Assembly (NCBI RefSeq): GCF_007827695.1
Contig: NZ_VITA01000013.1
Location: forward strand, 62,001 to 126,000
DNA length: 64,000 nt
Direction: 5' to 3'
Origin: Sinorhizobium medicae
GTDB lineage: Bacteria > Pseudomonadota > Alphaproteobacteria > Rhizobiales > Rhizobiaceae
A program made the position numbers and the translations under genes. Shown here in pieces: positions 36,568 to 46,331 of this stretch. A model generated the notes under the pieces. That model saw only the letters and a list, made by a program, of their open reading frames with translations. It did not search any database and was not told the DNA's origin. Positions within the stretch are counted from its first letter, which is position 1. Every line of letters begins with the position of its first letter.

Positions 36568-37926
36568 GTGAAAAGATCGTTTCTGATCGGCGTGGCCGCA
36601 CTCGCATTGCTTGCAGGAGCCGCCGGCGCTGCCGACCTGAAGTTCAAGCCGGGCGAGGATTCCAAATTCAATTGGGCGAGCCTGGAGGAATTCAAGAAGG
36701 GCCACGACCTCAAGGGTCAGACGCTCACGATCTTCGGTCCCTGGCGCGGCGAGGACGAGGCTCTGTTCAAGAGCGTATATGCCTATTTCGTCGAGGCGAC
36801 CGGTGTTGAGCTGAAATATTCGTCCTCCGAGAACTACGAGCAGCAGATCGTAATCGATACGCAGGCGGGAAGCCCGCCTGATATCGCAATCCTGCCGCAG
36901 CCCGGTCTGATCGCCGATCTCGCCGCCAAGGGGCTCCTGACGCCGCTCGGCGACGAGACCAAGCAATGGCTTCTCGACAACTATGCTGCGGGCCAGTCAT
37001 GGGTCGACCTCTCCACCTATAACGGCAAGGACGGCACGCCCGCGCTTTACGCTTTTCCATACAAGATCGACGTCAAGTCGCTCGTCTGGTACGTGCCGGA
37101 GAACTTCGAGGATGCCGGCTATGAAGTTCCGAAAACCATGGAGGAACTGAAGGCACTGACGGAGAAGATCGCCGAAGACGGCGAAAAGCCGTGGTGCATT
37201 GGTCTCGGTTCGGGCGGCGCGACCGGCTGGCCGGCCACCGACTGGGTCGAGGACCTGATGCTGCGGACCCAGCCCGCCGAGACCTATGACAAATGGGTGA
37301 AGAACGAGATACCGTTCACCGATGCGGCGGTCACGGGTGCGCTTGAGGAGTTCGGCTGGTTCGCCCGCAACGACGCCTTCGTCGAAGGCGGCGCAGCAGC
37401 GGTGGCGTCGGCCGACTTCCGAGACAGCCCGAAAGGCCTCTTCAGTTCTCCGCCGAAATGTTATCTGCACCACCAGGCCTCGTTCATTCCGTCCTTCTTC
37501 CCGGAAGGTAAGGTCGTCGGAGAGGATGCCGACTTCTTCTACATGCCGCCTTATGAGAGCAAAAAGGAGCTCGGCAATCCGGTGCTCGGCGCAGGCACGC
37601 TTGCCATGATCACCAGGGACACTCCAGCCGCGCGCGCCTTCATCGAGTTCCTGAAGACCCCGATCGCGCACGAGGTTTGGATGGCGCAGACGAGCTTCCT
37701 CACGCCGTATAAGAGCGTCAACGTCGACGTCTACGGAAATCCGCCATTGAAGAAGCAGGGTGAAATCCTGCTGAACGCCACGACGTTTCGCTTCGACGGT
37801 TCCGACCTGATGCCTGGCAAGATCGGCGCCGGCGCCTTCTGGACCGGCATGGTCGATTTCGTCGGGGGCAAGCCTGCTGCCGACGTCGCCGCCGGCGTGC
37901 AGAAGGCCTGGGACTCGATCAAGTAA
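36568..37926 (+). CDS. aglE: Alpha-glucoside ABC transporter substrate-binding protein AglE
   Basis: AglE is the periplasmic receptor for sucrose, maltose and trehalose type alpha-glucosides in S. meliloti. GTG at 36568 follows GGGGAGG at 36554-36560. The 452-residue precursor has a signal peptide (MKRSFLIGVAALALLAGAAG, cleaved near AGA-A about residue 21). The family 1 binding-protein fold includes QTLTIFGPWRGEDEALFKSV, PPDIAILPQPGLIADLA and AFVEGGAAAVASADF. It is the first gene of aglEFGAK. A terminator-like hairpin follows immediately at 37937. Confidence 0.94.
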   Translation: MKRSFLIGVAALALLAGAAGAADLKFKPGEDSKFNWASLEEFKKGHDLKGQTLTIFGPWRGEDEALFKSVYAYFVEATGVELKYSSSENYEQQIVIDTQAGSPPDIAILPQPGLIADLAAKGLLTPLGDETKQWLLDNYAAGQSWVDLSTYNGKDGTPALYAFPYKIDVKSLVWYVPENFEDAGYEVPKTMEELKALTEKIAEDGEKPWCIGLGSGGATGWPATDWVEDLMLRTQPAETYDKWVKNEIPFTDAAVTGALEEFGWFARNDAFVEGGAAAVASADFRDSPKGLFSSPPKCYLHHQASFIPSFFPEGKVVGEDADFFYMPPYESKKELGNPVLGAGTLAMITRDTPAARAFIEFLKTPIAHEVWMAQTSFLTPYKSVNVDVYGNPPLKKQGEILLNATTFRFDGSDLMPGKIGAGAFWTGMVDFVGGKPAADVAAGVQKAWDSIK

Positions 37927-37936
37927 AGTCAGGCAA

Positions 37937-37967
37937 GGCGGAGGGTGGGGGCACCGTCCGCCTTTTT
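37937..37967 (+). terminator. Attenuator-like hairpin between aglE and aglF
   Basis: The stem GGCGGA pairs with TCCGCC, with an inner GGTG/CACC stem and a GGGG loop, then TTTTT. It lies 10 bases past the aglE stop inside the operon. It could let most transcripts end after the binding protein, giving excess AglE over the permease, or protect the aglE mRNA 3' end. Confidence 0.7.
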
Positions 37968-38077
37968 CCTCGATTTCGGGCGGCTCTCCGGCAAGAGGGC
38001 CGCCGATGAAACGGCAGCGGCCGCTATACAAAGCGCCTGGAGCAGATTCCAGAGGCGTGAGAGGGGAGGAATGTGTC

Positions 38078-39088
38078 ATGGAGCAGTTGATTGCTGCCAT
38101 TCTCACGATGGTGGCCGGCGTCCTGGTCTGCGCAGCCTATTTCTGGAGCTCGAATCTTCTTCTCGACTGGATATTTCCTTGCAAAGGGAAATTCGGTGCC
38201 GCCGCCTCGCGCAACCTGCGCTTCGCGAACATGGTACGCCCCTGGCTGTTTCTCGCCCCGGCTCTGCTGGCGCTTGCGATCTATCTCGTCTATCCCGTCA
38301 TCAAATCGGTCTTGCTAAGCTTCAACGATCGTGGAGGCCAGGATTTCGTGGGCCTGCGCAACTACCTGTGGATGATCAATGACGGCGAGTTCCGTCAGTC
38401 GATTTTCAACAATTTCCTCTGGCTCCTCGTCGTGCCGGCGCTTTCGACTTTCTTCGGCCTGATCATTGCGGCGCTGACCGACCGCATCTGGTGGGGCAAT
38501 ATCGCCAAGACGCTGATCTTCATGCCGATGGCGATTTCCTTCGTCGGCGCGGCCGTCATCTGGAAATTCATCTATGACTACCGCGCGGCAGGCTCCGACC
38601 AGATCGGCCTTTTAAATGCGCTCGTCGTCGCGCTCGGCGGCGAGCCCCAGGCCTGGATCACGCTCCCCTTCTGGAACAACTTCTTTTTGATGGTCATCCT
38701 CATCTGGATTCAGACCGGCTTTGCCATGGTCATTCTTTCGGCGGCGCTGCGCGGCATCCCCGAGGAGACGATCGAGGCGGCGGTCATCGACGGCGCCAAT
38801 GGCTGGCAGATTTTCTTCAAGATCATGGTGCCGCAGATCTGGGGCACGATCGCCGTCGTCTGGACCACGATCACCATACTGGTCCTCAAGGTCTTCGACA
38901 TCGTACTCGCGATGACGAACGGCCAATGGCAGAGCCAGGTGCTCGCCAATCTCATGTTCGACTGGATGTTCCGCGGCGGCGGCGACTTCGGTCGCGGCGC
39001 AGCCATCGCAGTGGTCATCATGATCCTGGTCGTTCCGATCATGATCTGGAACATCCGCAACGCGACCCGGGAAACGGGGGGGCACTGA
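38078..39088 (+). CDS. aglF: Alpha-glucoside ABC transporter permease AglF
   Basis: AglF is one of two inner-membrane permease subunits. ATG at 38078 follows GAGGGGAGGA at 38061-38070. The 336-residue protein has about seven or eight membrane helices, the first at 7-32 (AILTMVAGVLVCAAYFWSSN). The ABC-permease EAA loop at about 228-247 reads EETIEAAVIDGANGWQIFFK. It precedes aglG by one base. The extra N-terminal helix resembles MalF-type permeases. Confidence 0.93.
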   Translation: MEQLIAAILTMVAGVLVCAAYFWSSNLLLDWIFPCKGKFGAAASRNLRFANMVRPWLFLAPALLALAIYLVYPVIKSVLLSFNDRGGQDFVGLRNYLWMINDGEFRQSIFNNFLWLLVVPALSTFFGLIIAALTDRIWWGNIAKTLIFMPMAISFVGAAVIWKFIYDYRAAGSDQIGLLNALVVALGGEPQAWITLPFWNNFFLMVILIWIQTGFAMVILSAALRGIPEETIEAAVIDGANGWQIFFKIMVPQIWGTIAVVWTTITILVLKVFDIVLAMTNGQWQSQVLANLMFDWMFRGGGDFGRGAAIAVVIMILVVPIMIWNIRNATRETGGH

Positions 39089-39089
39089 G

Positions 39090-40232
39090 ATGAATCCGTC
39101 TAGGCGTTCTCCGCTCACCTGGGCGGTGCATCTCTCCGTCCTGCTTCTGGTCCTGCTCTGGACTCTGCCGACCGCCGGTCTGCTGATTTCCTCCCTGCGC
39201 GACAAGGACCAGCTCGCCGTTTCCGGCTGGTGGACGGCCCTTTCCAGCTCGTCGCGAAACGCCGTCGCACGCGCTCCCTCGGCCGAGAGCCAGGTGGAGC
39301 GCGACGGCAAGTTCGTGATTTCCGGAAACCTGCTGGACGGGCGGGGTGAGGTCTCCGCCTTCGGCTTTTCCAGCCGTGAACCCACCAAGTTCGAGGCGGG
39401 AGAAACGGCGGAACTCAACGACGGCGAAAGACTGACGGTTCAGGCCGACGGCAGTTTTGAAATCGTGTCGGATCAACGAATGGAAGGTTCGCGAGGACAG
39501 CGCATCTTCTATACGGCCACGACGCCGCCACGCTTCACCCTGGAAAACTACGCCGAGGTCCTGAGTGCGGCAGGGATCGGCAGATCCTTCCTGAATTCGC
39601 TGACGGTCGCCATTCCTTCGACCGTCATTCCCATCCTGATCGCCGCTTTCGCAGCCTATGCGCTGGCGTGGATGCCCTTCCCGGGGCGTGCGATCCTGCT
39701 CGCCGCCGTCGTCGGTCTTCTGGTCGTGCCGCTGCAGATGTCGCTCATCCCGCTGCTGCAGCTTTATAATGGAGTAAGCGCCTTTTTCGGTGTTCCCGCC
39801 AAGACCTATATGGGCATCTGGCTTGCGCATACCGGCTTCGGCCTGCCGCTCGCCATCTATCTCCTGCGCAACTACATGGCCGGCCTGCCGCGCGAGATCA
39901 TGGAATCGGCGCGCGTCGACGGCGCCAGCGATTTTGAAATCTTCGTAAAAATCATTCTGCCTCTGTCTTTCCCGGCGCTCGCTTCCTTTGCGATTTTCCA
40001 GTTCCTGTGGACATGGAACGACCTGCTCGTCGCCCTCGTCTTCCTCGGCGCGGGGAACGACGAATTGGTGCTGACCGGACGCCTCGTCAATCTCCTCGGC
40101 TCACGCGGCGGCAATTGGGAAATTCTTACCGCCTCAGCCTTCATCACCATCGTCGTTCCGCTGATCGTCTTCTTGGCCCTGCAACGCTACCTCGTGCGCG
40201 GCCTGCTGGCTGGGTCGGTCAAGGGCGGCTGA
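39090..40232 (+). CDS. aglG: Alpha-glucoside ABC transporter permease AglG
   Basis: AglG is the second permease subunit (MalG type). The 380-residue protein has a first helix (WAVHLSVLLLVLLWTLPTAG, about 11-30), then an unusually long polar segment of about 125 residues predicted periplasmic (for example SKFEAGETAELND-like stretches and QADGSFEIVSDQRM). The remaining five helices start near SFLNSLTVAIPSTVIPILIA, and the EAA loop is REIMESARVDGASDFEIFVK. The insert makes it about 100 residues longer than standard MalG-type permeases. It starts one base after aglF. Confidence 0.93.
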   Translation: MNPSRRSPLTWAVHLSVLLLVLLWTLPTAGLLISSLRDKDQLAVSGWWTALSSSSRNAVARAPSAESQVERDGKFVISGNLLDGRGEVSAFGFSSREPTKFEAGETAELNDGERLTVQADGSFEIVSDQRMEGSRGQRIFYTATTPPRFTLENYAEVLSAAGIGRSFLNSLTVAIPSTVIPILIAAFAAYALAWMPFPGRAILLAAVVGLLVVPLQMSLIPLLQLYNGVSAFFGVPAKTYMGIWLAHTGFGLPLAIYLLRNYMAGLPREIMESARVDGASDFEIFVKIILPLSFPALASFAIFQFLWTWNDLLVALVFLGAGNDELVLTGRLVNLLGSRGGNWEILTASAFITIVVPLIVFLALQRYLVRGLLAGSVKGG

Positions 40233-40260
40233 TCCATTCGGACAAGGAAAACTGAACAGC

Positions 40261-41916
40261 ATGACACTGAGCGAAACGACGAGCTCCCTTCTCGAGCCGG
40301 ACAGGGACTGGTGGCGCGGAGCGGTAATCTACCAGATCTATCCCCGTTCCTTCCAGGACACCAATGGCGACGGGATCGGGGATCTGCAGGGGATCACGGC
40401 TCGGTTGCCTCACATTGCCGGGCTCGGCGCGGACGCGATCTGGATATCGCCCTTTTTCACGTCCCCGATGAAGGATTTCGGCTACGATGTCTCGAATTAT
40501 GTCGATGTCGACCCGATCTTCGGCGCGCTCGACGACTTCGATGCGCTGATCGCCGAGGCGCATCGGCTCGGTCTTCGAGTGATGATCGACCTCGTCCTGT
40601 CGCACAGCTCGGACCAGCATCCCTGGTTCGTCGAAAGCCGGTCGACCCGCAGCAATGCAAAAGCGGATTGGTACGTCTGGGCGGATTCGAAGCCAGACGG
40701 AACACCTCCGAACAACTGGCTGTCGATTTTCGGCGGTTCCGCCTGGCAATGGGATCCAACGCGGCTGCAATATTACCTGCACAATTTCCTGATCTCGCAG
40801 CCCGACCTCAATCTGCATAATTCCGAGGTTCAGGACGCACTGCTCTCTGTCGCACGCTTCTGGCTGGAGCGTGGCGTCGACGGTTTTCGGCTCGACACGA
40901 TCAACTTCTATTTCCATGACCGTGAGCTGCGCGACAACCCGGCTCTGGCACCAGAACGCCGCAACGCCTCGACCGCGCCGGCGGTTAATCCCTATAACTA
41001 CCAGGAGCATATCTACGACAAGAACCGGCCGGAGAACCTGGAATTCCTGCAGCGCTTCCGTGCGTTGATGGATGAGTTCCCGGCGATTGCCGCCGTCGGG
41101 GAAGTCGGCGACAGCCAGCGTGGTCTCGACATCGCCGCCGAATACACCTCCGGTGGCGACAAGGTGCATATGTGCTACGCCTTCGAGTTCCTGGCACCGG
41201 ATCAGCTGACGCCGCAAAGGGTGGCCGAGGTCCTGCGCGACTTCCAGAGGGCGGCTCCCGAAGGCTGGGCCTGCTGGGCCTTCTCGAACCATGATGTCGT
41301 TCGCCATATCAGTCGCTGGGCACATGGAGTCACCAGCCGTGATGCGCATGCGAAGCTGCTCGCCAGTCTGCTGATGTCGCTGCGTGGAAGCGTCTGCATC
41401 TATCAGGGCGAGGAACTTGCGCTTGCCGAAGCGGAACTCGCCTATGAGGACCTCAAGGATCCCTATGGCATTCAGTTCTGGCCCGACTTCAAGGGCCGGG
41501 ACGGCTGCCGTACGCCGATGGTCTGGGAGAGCCTCCCCGATGGCGGCTTCAGCAGCACGAGGCCTTGGCTGCCGATTTGCAAGAGTCACGTTCCGGGGGC
41601 AGTCGCCGTGCAGGAGAGCGATCCGAACTCCGTGCTGCATCACTACCGCCGCTTTCTCGCCTTCAGAAAAGCGCACCGGGCATTCGCCAAGGGAGAGATC
41701 GAGTTCGTCGAGACCAAGGGGGCTCTGCTTGGCTTCCTTCGCATTCATGGCGATGAGAAGCTGTTCTGCCTGTTCAATATGAGCGACCAGCCAGCGACGA
41801 AGGAATTACCGATCAAGCGGCTTGAGCCGCTCGATGGTCACGGCTTCGTCTTTGAGATAATGGATCACGAGGTCAAGCTACCGGCCTGGGGCGCGTTTTT
41901 CGCGCGTCTGGCTTGA
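40261..41916 (+). CDS. aglA: Cytoplasmic alpha-glucosidase AglA (GH13)
   Basis: AglA hydrolyses imported alpha-glucosides to glucose in the cytoplasm; there is no signal peptide. The 551-residue GH13 enzyme has RGAVIYQIYPRSFQDTNGDG at the N-terminus, catalytic nucleophile Asp212 (DGFRLDTINFYFHD), acid/base Glu281 (AVGEVGD) and the transition-state Asp345 (FSNHDVVRH). This matches oligo-1,6-glucosidase/alpha-glucosidase relatives. It lies between aglG and aglK, 28 bases after aglG. The released glucose can enter the zwf-pgl-edd pathway encoded next to this operon. Confidence 0.95.
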   Translation: MTLSETTSSLLEPDRDWWRGAVIYQIYPRSFQDTNGDGIGDLQGITARLPHIAGLGADAIWISPFFTSPMKDFGYDVSNYVDVDPIFGALDDFDALIAEAHRLGLRVMIDLVLSHSSDQHPWFVESRSTRSNAKADWYVWADSKPDGTPPNNWLSIFGGSAWQWDPTRLQYYLHNFLISQPDLNLHNSEVQDALLSVARFWLERGVDGFRLDTINFYFHDRELRDNPALAPERRNASTAPAVNPYNYQEHIYDKNRPENLEFLQRFRALMDEFPAIAAVGEVGDSQRGLDIAAEYTSGGDKVHMCYAFEFLAPDQLTPQRVAEVLRDFQRAAPEGWACWAFSNHDVVRHISRWAHGVTSRDAHAKLLASLLMSLRGSVCIYQGEELALAEAELAYEDLKDPYGIQFWPDFKGRDGCRTPMVWESLPDGGFSSTRPWLPICKSHVPGAVAVQESDPNSVLHHYRRFLAFRKAHRAFAKGEIEFVETKGALLGFLRIHGDEKLFCLFNMSDQPATKELPIKRLEPLDGHGFVFEIMDHEVKLPAWGAFFARLA

Positions 41917-41935
41917 GAACTGAGGGGAGGGTGCC

Positions 41936-43024
41936 ATGACAGGCCTGCTGCTGAAAAATATCCGTAAGTCCTACGGGGCGGTCGACGTTATTCACGGCAT
42001 CAATCTCGAGATCAAGGAGGGCGAGTTCGTCGTCTTCGTCGGACCGTCCGGTTGCGGAAAGTCGACGCTTTTGCGCATGATCGCCGGACTCGAGGAAATA
42101 ACCGGCGGCGACATGTTCATCGCCGGCGAGCGGGTCAACGATGTGCCGCCTTCGAAACGCGGCATCGCCATGGTGTTCCAGTCCTATGCGCTCTATCCGC
42201 ATATGACCGTCTACGACAACATGGCCTTCGGCATGCGGATTGCCAGGGAATCGAAAGAGGAGATCGATCGCCGCGTGCGCGCAGCGGCGGACATGCTTCA
42301 GCTTACGCCCTATCTCGACCGGCTTCCGAAGGCGCTGTCCGGCGGCCAGCGGCAGCGCGTGGCCATCGGCCGGGCGATCTGCCGGAACCCCAAGGTCTTC
42401 CTCTTCGACGAGCCGCTTTCCAACCTCGACGCCGCTCTCCGCGTGGCGACACGCATCGAGATTGCCAAGCTCAGTGAGCAGATGTCGGATACGACGATGA
42501 TCTACGTCACCCATGACCAGGTGGAGGCGATGACGCTCGCCGACCGGATCGTGGTCCTTTCCGCCGGGCACATCGAGCAGGTCGGCGCCCCTCTCGAACT
42601 CTATGAACGCCCGGCAAACCTCTTCGTTGCCCGCTTCATCGGCTCGCCGGCCATGAACGTCATCCCGGCGGCAATCACCGCGACCGGGCAGCAAACCGCC
42701 GTCACGCTCGCGGGCGGAAAATCGGTAACGCTCGACATCCCGACGAACGCCTCCGAAAACGGCAAGACTGCAAGCTTCGGCGTGCGTCCGGAAGACCTGC
42801 AGGTGACCGGGACCGACGATTTCCTGTTCGAGGGCACCGTCTCGATCGTCGAGGCGCTGGGGGAGGTGACTTTGCTCTATATCGAGGGACTGGTCGAGAA
42901 CGAGCCGATCATCGCCAAGATGCCCGGCATTGCCCAGGTCGGCCGCGGCGACAAGGTGCGGTTCACCGCCGACAAGGCGAAGCTGCATCTCTTCGACACC
43001 AGGGGGCAAAGCTATCGGGCGTAG
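41936..43024 (+). CDS. aglK: Alpha-glucoside ABC transporter ATPase AglK
   Basis: AglK powers the transporter on the cytoplasmic face. The 362-residue MalK/UgpC-type ATPase has Walker A (GPSGCGKST, about 38-46), the signature LSGGQRQRV (about 135), Walker B with D-loop (VFLFDEPLSNLD, about 154-165) and the switch His (YVTHDQVEAMTLADR). A C-terminal TOBE region follows (FGVRPEDLQVTGTDDF). It ends the aglEFGAK operon, 20 bases after aglA. Confidence 0.95.
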   Translation: MTGLLLKNIRKSYGAVDVIHGINLEIKEGEFVVFVGPSGCGKSTLLRMIAGLEEITGGDMFIAGERVNDVPPSKRGIAMVFQSYALYPHMTVYDNMAFGMRIARESKEEIDRRVRAAADMLQLTPYLDRLPKALSGGQRQRVAIGRAICRNPKVFLFDEPLSNLDAALRVATRIEIAKLSEQMSDTTMIYVTHDQVEAMTLADRIVVLSAGHIEQVGAPLELYERPANLFVARFIGSPAMNVIPAAITATGQQTAVTLAGGKSVTLDIPTNASENGKTASFGVRPEDLQVTGTDDFLFEGTVSIVEALGEVTLLYIEGLVENEPIIAKMPGIAQVGRGDKVRFTADKAKLHLFDTRGQSYRA

Positions 43025-43129
43025 TTCAGCGGGGGGTGGATGATGGGCATTTTCGGCGTGAAGCCTTGAACTCTCTGTTAAATTTCATGGGCTAGGCTCG
43101 CCGAAATTGGAATGCAGAAGGCGAGTTCG

Positions 43130-43540
43130 ATGAGCAGTGCAGCCCCCGGGATCATCAGGCACTTCCTGAACAGGGAAGAGTCGTTCATGTACGATCGGGA
43201 GGCGAGTTACCCGTTGGAGGATACGCGCAACGAAGCGCGGATAGAGTTCACCGAAAAGGGCATGCAGCATCTCTCCTCGCGCCGCTGCGAGATCATCAAG
43301 ATCTCGAAGAGCAGCGCGCTGATCGGCATCCTGACCCAGTTCCAGCTGCCGGAGAACTTCTATCTCGACATACCGAGCGCCCGCATTCCCCTGATCGGCT
43401 GCCTTTTGAAGCGCGTCCACTCCAACAACATCATCGAGGCGCGCTTCCTGCGGCTCCTGAGTGACCGGGACCTCAACCGGATCTTCGTTTACAGCACCCA
43501 TCCGAACCACCGGAACCGCACGCTCGACATCTATCGGTGA
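43130..43540 (+). CDS. Degenerate PilZ-like protein
   Basis: A 136-residue soluble protein with a PilZ-like beta-barrel pattern: TRNEARIEFTEKGMQHLSSR, then CEIIKISKSSALIGIL and RIPLIGCLLKRVHSNNIIEA. The c-di-GMP-binding RxxxR and (D/N)xSxxG motifs are poorly preserved (RNEAR; SKSSALIG), so ligand binding is doubtful. Start choice is open: ATG at 43130 has GGCGAG upstream, while ATG at 43112 or 43187 is possible. It lies alone between aglK and the convergent edd. The link to motility or sugar use is unknown. Confidence 0.6.
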   Translation: MSSAAPGIIRHFLNREESFMYDREASYPLEDTRNEARIEFTEKGMQHLSSRRCEIIKISKSSALIGILTQFQLPENFYLDIPSARIPLIGCLLKRVHSNNIIEARFLRLLSDRDLNRIFVYSTHPNHRNRTLDIYR

Positions 43541-43706
43541 CCGGTGGGCCCCAGGGCGAGCCCGGAGCCGTTCTGATTTTTTGGAATGATCATTCCCGCG
43601 CGGCATTATCCGGGATCCCGTGAGCTGGTGACGGAAGCGCTTTTCTCTCCCTCTTCCCTGTACTCGTCACGGGAATGAATGACCATCACGCACGCCCGGA
43701 AGTGAT

Positions 43707-45527
43707 CTAATTGAAGAGCACGCTTCCGCCACGGTCGGCTGCACCGGCGATCTGCCTGAAGGGAGCGAAGAGTTCGCGGCCCATACCGAACTCGTTGTCG
43801 GACAGATCGATATGCGCCGGCACGCGCGTCTTAAGCGCGATATCCTCGACGAGCACCTCGATCTTGCCTTTGATCGCATCGATGCGGACGATGTCGCCCT
43901 CCTGGATGCGCGCGATCGGACCGCCTTCCTTCGCTTCCGGGGTCACATGGATTGCCGCCGGAACCTTGCCGGACGCGCCGGACATGCGCCCGTCGGTGAG
44001 TATTGCAACTTTCTGGCCGCGGTCCTGCAGGATCCCGAGCACCGTCGTCAGCTTGTGCAGTTCGGGCATGCCATTGGCCTTGGGGCCCTGAAAGCGCACG
44101 ACAGCCACGAAATCGCCTTCGAGCTTACCCGCCTTGAAGGCGGCGTTGAGTTCACCCTGGCCGTTGAAGATCTTGGCGGGCGCCTCGATGACATGGCTTT
44201 CCGGTTTGACGGCGGAGATCTTGATGACCGCCTTGCCGATATTGCCGCTCAGCATCTTGAGGCCGCCAGTGTGCTGGAACGGACGGTCGATGGTTGCGAG
44301 GACCTTCGGATCGGCGCTCACAGCCGGCGCCGGCTCGCGTTTGACGCTGCCTTTTTCGCCGAGCTTCACGTCGATGGCATAGGCACTGAGCCCCTGGCCG
44401 TAGACGGTGCGGACGTCGTCATGCAGCAAGCCTTTGCTGAGGAGCTGAGCGATCATGAAACCCATCCCGCCTGCGGCGTGGAAATGGTTCACGTCAGCCA
44501 GCCCGTTCGGATAGACGCGCGCGAGCAGCGGCACTAGGTCGGAAAGCTCCGAAATGTCCTGCCAGGTCAGCACGATGCCCGCTGCGCGAGCCATTGCGAC
44601 AAGGTGCAGCGTGTGGTTCGTGGAACCGCCGGTCGCATGCAGGCCGACGACGCCGTTGACGATCGACCGCTCGTCTATCATCTCGCCGGCCGGGGTGAAT
44701 TCGTTGCCCAGCGCCGTGATCGCAAGCGCCCGCTTCGTGGCTTCCTTGGTCAGCGCGTCGCGAAGCGGCGTGCCGGGATTGATGAAGGAAGCGCCGGGCA
44801 AGTGGAAGCCCATGATTTCCATCAGCATCTGATTGGAATTGGCGGTGCCGTAGAAGGTACAGGTGCCGGGGCCGTGATAGGATTTGGACTCCGCCTCCAG
44901 CAATTCGTCGCGGCCGACCTTGCCCTCGGCGAAGAGCTGCCGGATCTTGGCCTTCTCGTCGTTCGGCAGGCCTGAGGTCATCGGCCCGGCGGGAATGAAG
45001 ACCGCCGGCAGATGGCCGAAGGTGAGCGCGGCGATCGCAAGCCCGGGTACGATCTTGTCGCAGACGCCGAGATAGACGGCCGCGTCGAACATGTTGTGCG
45101 ACAGGCCGATGCCGGCCGCCATGGCGATGACATCGCGCGAGAAGAGCGACAGCTCCATGCCGGGCTGCCCCTGGGTGACGCCGTCGCACATGGCCGGCAC
45201 ACCGCCGGCGACCTGCGCGACACCGCCGGCCTCGTGCGCGGCCTCACGGATCAGCGCCGGATAGGTTTCGAACGGCTGATGCGCCGAAAGCATGTCGTTG
45301 TAGGAGGTGATGATGCCGAGATTTGCCACGCGGTCGCCCGCAAGCGCCACCTTCTCGGCGGGGGAACAGACCGCAAATCCATGCGCGAGGTTGCCGCAGC
45401 CGAGCACCGTGCGGTGCGGCCCGTTCGCTGCGGCCCCGCGTACACGGTCAATATAGGGCTCCCGGTAGGGCTTTGAGCGTTCGACGATGCGTGCGGTAAT
45501 GGCGGCTATGCGGGAATCGGCGGACAT
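43707..45527 (-). CDS. edd: 6-phosphogluconate dehydratase Edd
   Basis: Edd converts 6-phosphogluconate to KDPG in the Entner-Doudoroff pathway and is an iron-sulfur enzyme. ATG at 45527 with GAGGA upstream gives 606 residues, the usual length. Signatures include [18 protein letters not shown] (about 53-70), [20 protein letters not shown] (about 126-145), [20 protein letters not shown] and [20 protein letters not shown]. Its likely partner aldolase eda is not in the window. It is the last gene of the zwf-pgl-edd operon, 100 bases downstream of pgl. Confidence 0.96.
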   Translation of the reverse strand: MSADSRIAAITARIVERSKPYREPYIDRVRGAAANGPHRTVLGCGNLAHGFAVCSPAEKVALAGDRVANLGIITSYNDMLSAHQPFETYPALIREAAHEAGGVAQVAGGVPAMCDGVTQGQPGMELSLFSRDVIAMAAGIGLSHNMFDAAVYLGVCDKIVPGLAIAALTFGHLPAVFIPAGPMTSGLPNDEKAKIRQLFAEGKVGRDELLEAESKSYHGPGTCTFYGTANSNQMLMEIMGFHLPGASFINPGTPLRDALTKEATKRALAITALGNEFTPAGEMIDERSIVNGVVGLHATGGSTNHTLHLVAMARAAGIVLTWQDISELSDLVPLLARVYPNGLADVNHFHAAGGMGFMIAQLLSKGLLHDDVRTVYGQGLSAYAIDVKLGEKGSVKREPAPAVSADPKVLATIDRPFQHTGGLKMLSGNIGKAVIKISAVKPESHVIEAPAKIFNGQGELNAAFKAGKLEGDFVAVVRFQGPKANGMPELHKLTTVLGILQDRGQKVAILTDGRMSGASGKVPAAIHVTPEAKEGGPIARIQEGDIVRIDAIKGKIEVLVEDIALKTRVPAHIDLSDNEFGMGRELFAPFRQIAGAADRGGSVLFN

Positions 45528-45627
45528 GGCACATCCTCTTCCGGAGTCCTGACGACTCCTGTTTTCATCGGTCATCGGTTTCGGGCGCTACAGCGCCAGG
45601 TTGCGCCGCGGCGCTTTGCGGGCCGCC

Positions 45628-46323
45628 TCAAGGCGCCCAGTATATCTGCAGCGGCGATGCGGCCCGCCTGAGCATGGCCCGGATCGGCATCTCTGCCTCC
45701 GCGCCGGGGGCCTCTGCCTGAGCAAGCACCTCTTTCTTGCTGCCTTCGATATGCAGCACCAGATAGCCGGCATCCTGCAAGCTGGAGAAAGTGAAGGTGA
45801 GACGGGGTTCGCCGGCGCCTTCCGCTTCCATGGTGATCACGCCGCGCGGGGTCGCCGGGTCGAGTGCTTCACCAAGGCGCGATCCTCCGGGAAAGAACGA
45901 GGCCGTGTGGCCGTCCGTTCCCATTCCAAGCACCACGACATCGAGAGGTGCGCCGAGATCAGCCGTTTTCTGGCTCGCGATTGCCGCAGCCGCTGGCACA
46001 GTCTCTGCCGCGTAGTAGAGCGGAACGAAACGCGCCTCCGCAGCCCTGTGCTTGAGCAGGTTGTCGGCAACCAGACGATGATTGGAGCGCTCGTTCTCCG
46101 GCGGCACGAAGCGCTCATCGACGAGGGTGACCGTCACTTTCGGCCAATCGATTTCGCGACGGGAAAGCGACTGGAAAAACGCCTTTGGCGTCGAGCCCCC
46201 CGACACCGCGAGGCTCGCAGTACCTCTCGCCGCGATTGCAGCGGCAAGCCTTGCGCCGACGTCGTCCGCGAGGGCCTCCGCCACTGCGGACGCGTTTTCG
46301 AATATGTGCATGTTCGCGCTCAT
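45628..46323 (-). CDS. pgl: 6-phosphogluconolactonase Pgl
   Basis: Pgl hydrolyses 6-phosphogluconolactone to 6-phosphogluconate. ATG at 46323, 8 bases after the zwf stop and preceded by AGGG, gives a 231-residue DevB/NagB-type protein with ASLAVSGGSTPKAFFQSLSR (about 36-55), VTLVDERFVPPENERSNHRL and the signature LGMGTDGHTASFFPG (about 135-149). The upstream in-frame extension overlaps zwf and is not used. It lies between zwf and edd in one operon. Confidence 0.95.
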   Translation of the reverse strand: MSANMHIFENASAVAEALADDVGARLAAAIAARGTASLAVSGGSTPKAFFQSLSRREIDWPKVTVTLVDERFVPPENERSNHRLVADNLLKHRAAEARFVPLYYAAETVPAAAAIASQKTADLGAPLDVVVLGMGTDGHTASFFPGGSRLGEALDPATPRGVITMEAEGAGEPRLTFTFSSLQDAGYLVLHIEGSKKEVLAQAEAPGAEAEMPIRAMLRRAASPLQIYWAP

Positions 46324-46331
46324 GATCGGCC

